Part shown: piece after piece, positions 33,458 through 44,787 of the stretch
Layout: every line of letters begins with the position of its first letter
How positions within the stretch are numbered: position 1 is the stretch's first letter
Assembly: GCA_947165025.1 (NCBI GenBank)
Contig: CAMUYQ010000002.1
Coordinates: 62,001 to 126,000, forward strand
Direction: 5' to 3'
DNA: 64,000 bases
Source of the DNA: an uncultured Lachnospiraceae bacterium
GTDB taxonomy: Bacteria > Bacillota > Clostridia > Lachnospirales > Lachnospiraceae
Position numbers and translations under genes: made by a program
The notes under the pieces: model-generated
What the model saw: only the letters and a program-made list of their open reading frames with translations
Databases searched by the model: none
What the model was told of the DNA's origin: nothing

Positions 33458-34509
33458 TGAACACGATATACAGAACAGTCGATAAAGACAGGATCGACAT
33501 GTCGGTCATAGAAGAGGCGGCATCGGTCATAAAGGCGGGAGGTCTTGTAGCGTTCCCGACAGAAACGGTATACGGTCTCGGAGGAGATGCTCTTTTACCG
33601 GAGTCGTCAAAGAAGATATACGAGGCAAAGGGACGACCTTCGGACAATCCTCTGATCGTTCATATTGCAGAGTTTGATGACATTGAAAAGATAGTCGAGA
33701 GTGTTCCGGAGGCGGCAAAGATCCTTGCAGACAAATACTGGCCCGGGCCTCTTACGATGATATTCAAAAAGAAACCGATCGTTCCCGATGAAACTACGGG
33801 AGGACTTGATACGGTCGCTGTCAGATTCCCATCGCATCCTGTCGCAAGATGGCTGATAAGATCGTCCGGCGGATATATCGCGGCACCTTCGGCAAATATA
33901 TCGGGAAGACCTTCGCCGACTTCGGGTGAACATGTCAGACAGGACATGGATGGAAGGATAGATATGATAATCGATTCGGGAAACTGCGATATAGGACTCG
34001 AATCGACGATAATAGATATGACCGGTGATGTTCCGATGATGCTTCGCCCCGGATACGTCAACGAGCAGATGCTTGAAAGCGTGATAGGCGAGATCGAGAA
34101 GGATCCCGCGGTGTTCGGAAAAGCGGATGCAAATGCGGTACCTAAAGCCCCTGGAATGAAATACCGGCACTATGCTCCGAAGGGACAGCTTACGATAGTC
34201 TCGGGTGATAATGACAGCGTAGTCGGATTCATCAGGGAAAAGACCGAAAAGAAAGATAAGGATATACGCGTGGCGGTACTTTGCTGTTCGGCAGATTCAG
34301 CCCGGTTTCCCGATGCGGATCTTGTCGGAGACATCGGAAGCAGGGATGACGAGCTTCAGATCGCAAACAGACTGTACGCTCTGCTCAGAAGATGCGATGA
34401 GGAAAACATCGATCAGATATACTCGGAGGAATTCGATACTCCGGGACTGGGGCTTGCGATCATGAACAGACTGATCAAGGCAGCGGGCCACAGTATCATA
34501 AATGTTTAG
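33457..34509 (+). CDS. L-threonylcarbamoyladenylate synthase (Sua5/YwlC type)
   Basis: The 350-aa protein has the TsaC/Sua5 catalytic domain (~10-210, FPTETVYGLGGDAL, KGRPSDNPLIVHI, APSANISGRPSPTS) and the C-terminal Sua5 domain (~240-350), so it is the long form. It makes threonylcarbamoyl-AMP for the t6A37 modification of ANN-reading tRNAs. The start overlaps the DUF402 stop by one base. The rpiB gene overlaps at its end. Confidence 0.92.
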   Translation: MNTIYRTVDKDRIDMSVIEEAASVIKAGGLVAFPTETVYGLGGDALLPESSKKIYEAKGRPSDNPLIVHIAEFDDIEKIVESVPEAAKILADKYWPGPLTMIFKKKPIVPDETTGGLDTVAVRFPSHPVARWLIRSSGGYIAAPSANISGRPSPTSGEHVRQDMDGRIDMIIDSGNCDIGLESTIIDMTGDVPMMLRPGYVNEQMLESVIGEIEKDPAVFGKADANAVPKAPGMKYRHYAPKGQLTIVSGDNDSVVGFIREKTEKKDKDIRVAVLCCSADSARFPDADLVGDIGSRDDELQIANRLYALLRRCDEENIDQIYSEEFDTPGLGLAIMNRLIKAAGHSIINV

Positions 34510-34519
34510 GAGAAAAGAT

Positions 34520-34975
34520 ATGAAAGTTGCAATCGGCGCGGATCACGGCGCATTTGACAGAAAGGCGGAAGTGATCGAACACCTTAAGAAAACAGGACAC
34601 GAGGTAAAAGACTTCGGAACATTCACACCGGACAGCTGTGACTATCCGGCGATCGGAAGAAGTGTTGCAAAGGCAGTCGCATCCGGGGAGTTTGACAGAG
34701 GTATCGTGATGTGCACAACGGGTATAGGAATATCCGTAGTTGCAAACAAAGTCAAAGGGATCAGGTGTGCACTCTGTTCTGACGTTACGAGCGCGAAGCT
34801 TACAAGAGCCCATAATGATGCGAACATGCTCTCGATGGGTGCCGGGATAATCGGTCCGAATCTTACGATGGACATAGTCGATATGTTCATGAACACGGAA
34901 TTCTCAAACGAAGAAAAGCACGTAAGAAGGCTTTCGCAGTTATCACAGATAGAGAAAGAGGAGGGTTTACAATGA
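34520..34975 (+). CDS. rpiB: Ribose 5-phosphate isomerase B
   Basis: The 151-aa protein has the RpiB/LacAB motifs [14 protein letters not shown], the catalytic Cys region [19 protein letters not shown] and the [11 protein letters not shown] loop. It interconverts ribose and ribulose 5-phosphate. ATG 34520 is chosen because AGGAGA lies 8 nt upstream; the in-frame ATG at 34502 lies inside the previous gene without a ribosome site. It overlaps upp by 4 nt. Confidence 0.93.
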   Translation: MKVAIGADHGAFDRKAEVIEHLKKTGHEVKDFGTFTPDSCDYPAIGRSVAKAVASGEFDRGIVMCTTGIGISVVANKVKGIRCALCSDVTSAKLTRAHNDANMLSMGAGIIGPNLTMDIVDMFMNTEFSNEEKHVRRLSQLSQIEKEEGLQ

Positions 34976-35619
34976 AACAGTATCCGGGAATCGACAACAT
35001 CTATGTAATGGATCATCCGCTCATTCAGCATAAGATCGGGTATATCCGCAGAAAAGAAACTGGAACAAAGGATTTTCGCCAGACGATCGGTGAGATCGCG
35101 ATGCTCATCTGTTATGAGGCAACGAGAAATCTGGAGCTTTCCGATGTTCAGATAGAAACACCGATCTGCAAAACAACCGCAAAGGAACTGAAGGGTAAGA
35201 AGATGGCGATAGTTCCGATACTCCGTGCGGGACTTGGAATGGTTGACGGTATGCTCAGCCTTATCCCCGTTGCAAAGGTCGGACATATAGGACTGTACCG
35301 TGACCCGGAAACACTCAAGCCTGTTGAGTATTACTGCAAGCTCCCTGAGGACTGCGCAAACAGGGAAGTGTTTGTTGTCGATCCGATGCTTGCGACCGGC
35401 GGATCTTCATGTGCCGCTATTACAATGCTAAAGGAAAAAGGATGCAAGAACATTCATTTCATGTGCATTATCGGAGCTCCCGAGGGTGTTGCGGAAATGC
35501 ACAAGGCTCACCCCGATGTTGATGTATATATAGGCGCTCTTGATGAGAAGCTCAATGATCACGGTTATATCGTTCCCGGTCTCGGTGATGCCGGAGACAG
35601 GATATTCGGTACAAAATAA
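34972..35619 (+). CDS. upp: Uracil phosphoribosyltransferase
   Basis: The 215-aa protein has the PRPP-binding motif [15 protein letters not shown] and the uracil site [13 protein letters not shown] at the C terminus. It salvages uracil to UMP. The gene starts inside the rpiB stop and ends at a TAATG junction with the deaminase gene, so pyrimidine salvage genes are coupled. Confidence 0.95.
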   Translation: MKQYPGIDNIYVMDHPLIQHKIGYIRRKETGTKDFRQTIGEIAMLICYEATRNLELSDVQIETPICKTTAKELKGKKMAIVPILRAGLGMVDGMLSLIPVAKVGHIGLYRDPETLKPVEYYCKLPEDCANREVFVVDPMLATGGSSCAAITMLKEKGCKNIHFMCIIGAPEGVAEMHKAHPDVDVYIGALDEKLNDHGYIVPGLGDAGDRIFGTK

Positions 35620-36104
35620 TGAGTGATAAAAGACAGGACTACATTTCGTGGGATGAGTATTTCATGGCTGTCGCAAAGCTTGCAGGAATGCGCTCCAAAG
35701 ATCCGAACACACAGGTGGGAGCCTGCATAGTAAGCAACGATAATAAGATACTCTCAATGGGATACAACGGCTTTCCGAGAGGATGCTCGGATGATGATTT
35801 TCCGTGGGCAAGGGAAGGCGATACACTTGAGACCAAGTACGTGTATACCGTCCACAGCGAACTGAATGCGATACTGAATTACAGGGGAGGAAGCCTTGAA
35901 GGAGCAAAGCTGTACGTGTCACTTTTCCCGTGCAATGAGTGTGCCAAGGCGATCATCCAGAGCGGTATCAAAACGATAATCTACGACTGCGACAAATATC
36001 ATGATACAGAGCCTACGATCGCATCAAGAAAGATGCTTGATGCGGCAGGTGTTTCATACAGAAAATACGAACCGACTGACAGGGAAATTCTGATCACCGT
36101 CTGA
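35619..36104 (+). CDS. dCMP deaminase (ComEB family)
   Basis: The 161-aa zinc enzyme shows the HxE motif TVHSELNAILNY and the CxxC motif FPCNECAKAIIQ. It deaminates dCMP to dUMP on the route to dTTP. The N terminus WDEYFMAVAKLAGMRSKDPN is typical. It follows upp with a one-base overlap. It is the last gene of the gdpP-to-deaminase run. Confidence 0.92.
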   Translation: MSDKRQDYISWDEYFMAVAKLAGMRSKDPNTQVGACIVSNDNKILSMGYNGFPRGCSDDDFPWAREGDTLETKYVYTVHSELNAILNYRGGSLEGAKLYVSLFPCNECAKAIIQSGIKTIIYDCDKYHDTEPTIASRKMLDAAGVSYRKYEPTDREILITV

Positions 36105-36123
36105 CCTGCAATACCGATACGAC

Positions 36124-37299
36124 ATGAAGAAAAATGTGATAACGAGGATAACCGCATATTTTCTCTGTGCCGCCGTTACGATCATAAGCGTGGCAGGATA
36201 TGATGTGAAGAATTTAAACGCATCGGTTGAGAGTACTTCCCAGAAGATCAAGGACGCGGAAGAACTGAAGAAAGCCACCGAAGAGATGAAAGAGGCAACC
36301 GAACTGAAGAAGGAAGGCCTCAAGGATCAGAAGCAGGAGCTGGAGTCGTATCTTAACGAGCTTAATGAAAATCTGTCACAGATAACCGATAACATCAGTG
36401 AAATAGAGGGACAGATAGCCGCGAAGCAGGAAGAGATCGCTGCAGCCCAGGCAGATCTGTCTGCGGCACTCGAAGAGGAAAATACACAGTATGAACTGAT
36501 GAAAAAAAGGATCAAGTTCATGTATGAGCGCGGTGACAAAACGCTCATATCGACTTTTTTTTCTTCAAGGAGTTATGCTGATTTTCTGAACAAGGCCGAT
36601 TACATCGACCGCATCGAAGAATATGACAAGAAGATGTATGACAGGCTGATCCAGATGCGAAGCCAGATCGAGGAAAGGGAGGAAACTCTCAGGACCGAAG
36701 AAGAGCAGCTGCAGAGTCTTAAGAGCCAGGCAAAGACCGAAGAGATGAAGGTCAGCAATCTTGTGACTTCAACAAACGGTTCGATCGCCCAGACCGACGG
36801 ACAGATATCTGCGGCCGAGCTTGAAACGGCTGCATATGAAGCGGAGCTCAAGGCCCAGGAGGAAAATCTTGCCGCGCTGAAAAAACAGCTTGCGGAAGAG
36901 CAGGCCATGATCGCCAAAGCGGCCAAGATGTCGTGGAGGGATATTTCCGAAGTCCAGTTCCAGGAAGGCGACAGGGATCTTCTTGCGTGCCTTATATACT
37001 GCGAGGCCGGAAACCAGCCGTACGTCGGACAGGTAGCTGTCGGCGCGGTTGTCATCAACCGTGTCAGAAGCGCAGCTTTCCCGAATACGGTATCAGGAGT
37101 CATATATGCTCCGCGTCAGTTTACTCCCGCGGGGAGCGGCCGTCTTGCAACAAGGCTTGCGATGGGCGCCCCATCTTCCTGTTATCAGGCCGCGGATGAA
37201 GCCATGAGCGGTGCAACGCCGGTTGGAAACTGCCTGTATTTCAGAACGGTCATTCCGGAAATAAACGGAACGATAATTGGCGGTCATGTATTCTATTGA
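36124..37299 (+). CDS. Exported coiled-coil protein with SleB-type cell-wall hydrolase domain
   Basis: The 391-aa protein has a signal peptide (residues 1-~32), a long coiled coil (~35-270, rich in Glu, Lys and Gln heptads, with KFMYERGDKTLISTFFSSRS) like PcsB/RipA regulators, and a Hydrolase_2/SleB domain (~285-391) with IYCEAGNQPYVGQVAVGAV holding the catalytic Glu and AMSGATPVGNCLYF. Coiled-coil parts of this kind are controlled by FtsEX; the SleB domain is a lytic transglycosylase. The pairing suggests a division or septum hydrolase. The start lacks a clear ribosome site. Confidence 0.85.
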   Translation: MKKNVITRITAYFLCAAVTIISVAGYDVKNLNASVESTSQKIKDAEELKKATEEMKEATELKKEGLKDQKQELESYLNELNENLSQITDNISEIEGQIAAKQEEIAAAQADLSAALEEENTQYELMKKRIKFMYERGDKTLISTFFSSRSYADFLNKADYIDRIEEYDKKMYDRLIQMRSQIEEREETLRTEEEQLQSLKSQAKTEEMKVSNLVTSTNGSIAQTDGQISAAELETAAYEAELKAQEENLAALKKQLAEEQAMIAKAAKMSWRDISEVQFQEGDRDLLACLIYCEAGNQPYVGQVAVGAVVINRVRSAAFPNTVSGVIYAPRQFTPAGSGRLATRLAMGAPSSCYQAADEAMSGATPVGNCLYFRTVIPEINGTIIGGHVFY

Positions 37300-37327
37300 T
37301 AAAGTCCCCGAACATATGGACTTTTTA
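37300..37327 (+). terminator. Terminator before the atp operon
   Basis: AAAGTCC (37301-37307) pairs with GGACTTT (37318-37324) over a 10-nt loop, then T residues. It overlaps the -35 of the atp promoter. Confidence 0.7.
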
Positions 37328-37345
37328 GGCTTTCGCGTATATAAT
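37317..37345 (+). promoter_or_regulatory. Promoter of the ATP synthase operon
   Basis: TGGACT (37317-37322), 17 nt, TATAAT (37340-37345), followed by a leader of about 28 nt. Confidence 0.6.
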
Positions 37346-37378
37346 ATATAGCGACACTGTCACAGAAAAGGACAACTA

Positions 37379-37693
37379 TTGAAGTATCAGAAAGATGTAT
37401 TCCGAAGTTTTTCGCTTGTACTGCAGTTTGGTATCAACATGCTGGTGCCCATCCTGCTGTGTACTTTTCTCGGGATATTTCTCGACAGATTTTTCGGAAC
37501 ATCGTTCATTGTCATAATATTGTTCTTTGTCGGAGCGCTGGCCGGATTTCGAAATATCTTCGTATTCGCAAAGAACATGAATTCAAAGACAACGCATCTT
37601 GGGAGTGACAGAGACGAGACTGTTTCCGGTCATGACAAAGAGGATTTTGCCGAGACTATGGACAGGGTATACAGGGATAACATGAATGAATAG
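37379..37693 (+). CDS. AtpZ/AtpI-like small membrane protein
   Basis: The 104-aa protein has two hydrophobic helices (~12-34 and ~42-63) with FLDRFFGTSFIV and GALAGFRNIF, the AtpZ (F0F1-ATPase subunit, putative) pattern, then a charged tail. AtpZ-type proteins help c-ring assembly or Mg/Ca uptake. It uses a TTG start with AAAGGA upstream. It is the first gene of the operon and overlaps the next by 8 nt. Confidence 0.8.
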   Translation: MKYQKDVFRSFSLVLQFGINMLVPILLCTFLGIFLDRFFGTSFIVIILFFVGALAGFRNIFVFAKNMNSKTTHLGSDRDETVSGHDKEDFAETMDRVYRDNMNE

Positions 37694-38078
37694 ACTGAAG
37701 ATCATTCTCCGTGAAAATCATACCCTGCATGAAATGCTCATCGGCGCAGTCTTTATCAACATGATACTTGCGGTCATTGCCCTGTTTGTTACCGACAGAA
37801 AGCATGCTCTTTACGCAGTTCTTATCGGGACACTGACAGTGGTCTTTTATCTGATACATATGGCGGTGACTGTTGATGATGCGCTCTGCCTTGACGAAAA
37901 GGGTGCGGCGGTTCAGCTCAGAAAGAACATGGTCATACGGTATGTGATCGTATGTATCGTTGTAGGGGTAAGCCTTTACTTTAAGATAGCCGATCCGGTA
38001 TTTCTGGTAATATCGGTGATCACGATAAAAGCGGGTGCATATCTGCAGCCGACGGTTCATAAAATAACCAAGTGGTAG
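37686..38078 (+). CDS. atpI: ATP synthase subunit I-like protein
   Basis: The 130-aa protein has four hydrophobic helices and the usual AtpI position between the AtpZ-like gene and atpB. Sequence identity in this family is low, so the call rests on topology (helices near 17-36, 42-62, 85-102, 105-122) and synteny. AtpI is thought to guide c-ring assembly. It overlaps the preceding gene by 8 nt and is followed by atpB. Confidence 0.7.
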   Translation: MNRLKIILRENHTLHEMLIGAVFINMILAVIALFVTDRKHALYAVLIGTLTVVFYLIHMAVTVDDALCLDEKGAAVQLRKNMVIRYVIVCIVVGVSLYFKIADPVFLVISVITIKAGAYLQPTVHKITKW

Positions 38079-38092
38079 GAGGAAAGATTATA

Positions 38093-38806
38093 TTGAACAG
38101 CGTCATTCTGTCAGCCGATGTCAATTTCATGATCAAAGGCATATTCTCTTATCAGATATTCGGACAGACTGTCTGGATCACGACCACGCATGTGAGCCTT
38201 CTGATAGTATTTCTTCTGTTCATCGTGTTCGGCCTCTGTGCCCATCACGTGATCGTTAATGCCGATCCTTACGCCAAGCCCGGCACATTCCAGAATATCG
38301 TGGAACTTATGGTCGAGATGCTCGACAACATGATAACCGGATGTATGGGCAAGAGTGCAAAACCTTTTCTCGGATATATCTCAACACTGTTTTCGTTCAT
38401 ACTTATCAGCAACTTCTCGGGACTTCTCGGCCTTCGTCCACCCACAGCGGATTACGGCGTGACCTTCCCTCTCGGACTTATCACGTTCGGACTGATCTTC
38501 TTTAACAAGATCAAACACCAGGGTGTCGGCGGATTCATAAAGGGACTGTGTGATCCCTGGCCGATCTGGGCACCGATCAATGTTATCGGAGATATAGCGG
38601 TTCCGGTTTCTATATCGCTCCGTCTTTTTGCAAACATACTTTCAGGAACAGTCATGATGGCACTTGTGTACGGCCTTCTTAACAGGATAGCCTGGGGCTG
38701 GCCGGGACTTCTGCATATGTACTTCGACCTGTTCTCGGGTGCGATACAGACATATGTATTCTGTATGCTGACGATGACATACGTCGCCGATGCTATTGGG
38801 GAATGA
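38093..38806 (+). CDS. atpB: ATP synthase subunit a
   Basis: The 237-aa membrane protein has the essential Arg in SISLRLFANILSGTVM and the C-terminal AIQTYVFCMLTMTYVADA. It forms the ion half-channels next to the c ring. The start is the TTG at 38093 because AGGAGGAAAG lies just before it; a GTG at 38072 precedes the ribosome site. The stop codon is the first base pair region of a structured RNA element. Confidence 0.92.
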   Translation: MNSVILSADVNFMIKGIFSYQIFGQTVWITTTHVSLLIVFLLFIVFGLCAHHVIVNADPYAKPGTFQNIVELMVEMLDNMITGCMGKSAKPFLGYISTLFSFILISNFSGLLGLRPPTADYGVTFPLGLITFGLIFFNKIKHQGVGGFIKGLCDPWPIWAPINVIGDIAVPVSISLRLFANILSGTVMMALVYGLLNRIAWGWPGLLHMYFDLFSGAIQTYVFCMLTMTYVADAIGE

Positions 38807-38900
38807 CGTGAGGTGTCTGCGAAGCAGACGGAGTCCTGACGTCACCGCGAGGCCCATTCTGCGAAGCAGAATTCTTATGGCCGAGCGTCTTTAAGGCGAC
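38804..38900 (+). ncRNA. Intercistronic structured RNA element A (atpB-atpE)
   Basis: Starting at the atpB stop, TGACGT and AGG pair with CCT and ACGTCA around a hairpin GTCTGC-GAA-GCAGAC. CACCGCGAG follows, then GCC/GGC enclosing the hairpin ATTCTGC-GAA-GCAGAAT, and CGAGCG. CGC pairs with GCG, leaving a tandem G-A/A-G internal loop in CGAG/CGAG. The same plan with different base pairs is found at 42816-42914. It is therefore a conserved fold, not a chance palindrome. Confidence 0.7.
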
Positions 38901-38947
38901 ACTCCTTAACAAGCAAATAAAATATGTTCAGAATATAAATATTATAA

Positions 38948-39217
<270 letters not shown>

Positions 39218-39252
39218 TTATTACGAAACAATAATCGAAAGGAGGCAAAAAC

Positions 39253-39797
39253 TTGGATCAGATTATTACAGCTGTGCTGCTCGAAGGCGAGCAGATGGAG
39301 CGTCTGTTTGATCTTGATTTCCAACTGCTTCATGATGCGATCATAACAGCGGTTGCCGTTTTTGTTTTATTCCTTTTTCTGTCCTATATTCTGTTCAAGC
39401 CTACGCGTGAACTGTTAAGAAAGCGCCAGGAAAGGATCCAGACGGATCTTGACAGCGCAAAGCAGGACAGGGATGAAGCGCTCTCATTGAAGGGCGAATA
39501 TGAAGCAAAGATGGCGGGAGCCCAGAAGGATGCCGATGCGATCCTTTCGGAGGCTCGCCAGAAAGCAGTCAGGAACGAGGAACAGATCGTAGCCAAAGCC
39601 AAGGACGAAGCAGCTGGCATTATCCGGCAGGCTCATAACGAGGCAGAACTGGAAAAACAGAAAGCAGCGGATGAGATCAAGACGCAGATCATCGATGTTG
39701 CGTCGCTTATGGCGGGTAAAGTCGTTGCAGCAGGTATAGACACGAACATTCAGGATTCTCTTGTTGAGGAGACCCTGAAAGAAGTAGGTGAGAGTAC

Positions 39798-39810
<13 letters not shown>
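39253..39810 (+). CDS. atpF: ATP synthase subunit b
   Basis: The 185-aa protein has a membrane helix (~33-53, IITAVAVFVLFLFLSYILF), FKPTRELLRKRQERI and a long charged helix typical of the peripheral stalk. It starts at TTG 39253 with GGAGG 7 nt upstream. The last 13 nt overlap atpH. It dimerises and ties subunit delta/alpha to the membrane. Confidence 0.92.
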
Positions 39811-41874
<2,064 letters not shown>

Positions 41875-41906
41875 ACAATATCCCCTTGAAGGGAGGGTAT
41901 CAGTTT

Positions 41907-42815
41907 ATGGCGTCGATGCGCGACATCAAAAGACGTAAAACAAGTATACAGTCCACTCAGCAGATAACAAAAGCCATGAAGCTCGTCTCAACGGTCAAGC
42001 TTCAGAGAGCCAAGGCGCGTGCGGAGCAGAGTAAGAACTACACGATGCTGATGTATGATACGATCGTATCCATTACAAGCAAGTCGGGATACATCGATCA
42101 TAAGTTTATGAATCCTAACGGCAGCAACAAAAAGGCTGTCATCCTCATCACATCAAACAGAGGACTGGCCGGCGGATACAACAGCAACATCACAAAGCTT
42201 ATCACGCAGAGCGGATGGGACACAGACAAGACTCTGATATATGCGATCGGTAAAAAGGGTCGTGACGGTGTTAAGAGAAAAGGTTTTGAGGTTGTGTACG
42301 AAAATGCGGGCATGATCGAAGAACCTGTTTATGCGGATGCCATGGAGCTTGCCGACGATCTTCTCGAGAAATATTCAAACGGGGAGATAGGCGAGATCTA
42401 TATCGCATATACGATATTTAAGAATACGGTCGTTCATGTTCCCAAGCTTCAGAAGCTGTTACCGCTCGGAGAAGAGAGCACACCGACCGAATCCGTATCG
42501 GGTAAGGAAGGCGAAGAATCTATCAGACCGAACGTCGAAGAGGAAAGTGCAAAGCGTGCACTCATGACTTATGAGCCCGATGAAGACGAGGCACTTTCAG
42601 CGATTATACCGAAGTATGTTACGAGCCTTATTTACGGTGCCCTGATCGAGGCGGTTGCAAGTGAGAACGGAGCCAGGATGCAGGCAATGGATTCAGCGAC
42701 CGACAATGCGGAGAAGATGATATCATCGCTTGAACTTCAGTATAACCGCGCAAGACAGGGAGCCATCACTCAGGAGCTCACTGAGATCATCGGCGGCGCT
42801 GAGGCACTTGGTTAA
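41907..42815 (+). CDS. atpG: ATP synthase subunit gamma
   Basis: The 302-aa protein has the N-terminal helix MASMRDIKRRKTSIQSTQQI and the C-terminal MDSATDNAEKMISSLEL with RARQGAITQELTEI. It is the rotor shaft. It is about 15-20 residues longer than usual owing to an acidic insertion (around 195-225, EESTPTESVSGKEGEE). The start at 41907 has GGGAGGG upstream. Its stop is directly followed by structured element B. Confidence 0.94.
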   Translation: MASMRDIKRRKTSIQSTQQITKAMKLVSTVKLQRAKARAEQSKNYTMLMYDTIVSITSKSGYIDHKFMNPNGSNKKAVILITSNRGLAGGYNSNITKLITQSGWDTDKTLIYAIGKKGRDGVKRKGFEVVYENAGMIEEPVYADAMELADDLLEKYSNGEIGEIYIAYTIFKNTVVHVPKLQKLLPLGEESTPTESVSGKEGEESIRPNVEEESAKRALMTYEPDEDEALSAIIPKYVTSLIYGALIEAVASENGARMQAMDSATDNAEKMISSLELQYNRARQGAITQELTEIIGGAEALG

Positions 42816-44361
<1,546 letters not shown>

Positions 44362-44370
44362 GGAGTTATT

Positions 44371-44775
44371 ATGGCTGATACATTTCATCTAAAGATCACC
44401 AGCCCGGACAGAGTGTTCTTCGAAGGCGAAGTGACGATGGTGGAAATAAATACTACGGAAGGTCAGATAGGTGTACTCCCTAACCACATCCCGCTCACGA
44501 GCGTGCTTGCTCCGGGAGTATGCTATCTGTATGTTCCTGATCAGGATCCGAAAGTCTGTGCAGTTCACGGCGGGTTCTTTGAGATCCTTCAGGATTCCAT
44601 GACGATACTGGCCGAAGTATGTGAATGGCCGGATGAGATCGACATATCAAGGGCGGAACAGGCCCGCGAGCGTGCCGAGAAGCGTCTGTCGGACAAAGAT
44701 GAGGCGACGGATATTGACCGTGCCGTTCTGGCGCTTAAGAGAAGTGCGGCGAGGATCGAAGCCGCCGGCAAATGA
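44371..44775 (+). CDS. atpC: ATP synthase subunit epsilon
   Basis: The 134-aa protein has the N-terminal beta sandwich (TSPDRVFFEGEVTMVEINTT, GQIGVLPNHIPLTSVL) and the C-terminal helical pair rich in Arg, Glu and Ala. It links the rotor to the c ring and can inhibit hydrolysis. It is the last subunit gene of the operon, 9 nt after atpD and 12 nt before the large unknown gene. Confidence 0.93.
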   Translation: MADTFHLKITSPDRVFFEGEVTMVEINTTEGQIGVLPNHIPLTSVLAPGVCYLYVPDQDPKVCAVHGGFFEILQDSMTILAEVCEWPDEIDISRAEQARERAEKRLSDKDEATDIDRAVLALKRSAARIEAAGK

Positions 44776-44787
44776 TTTTAGATCTGT

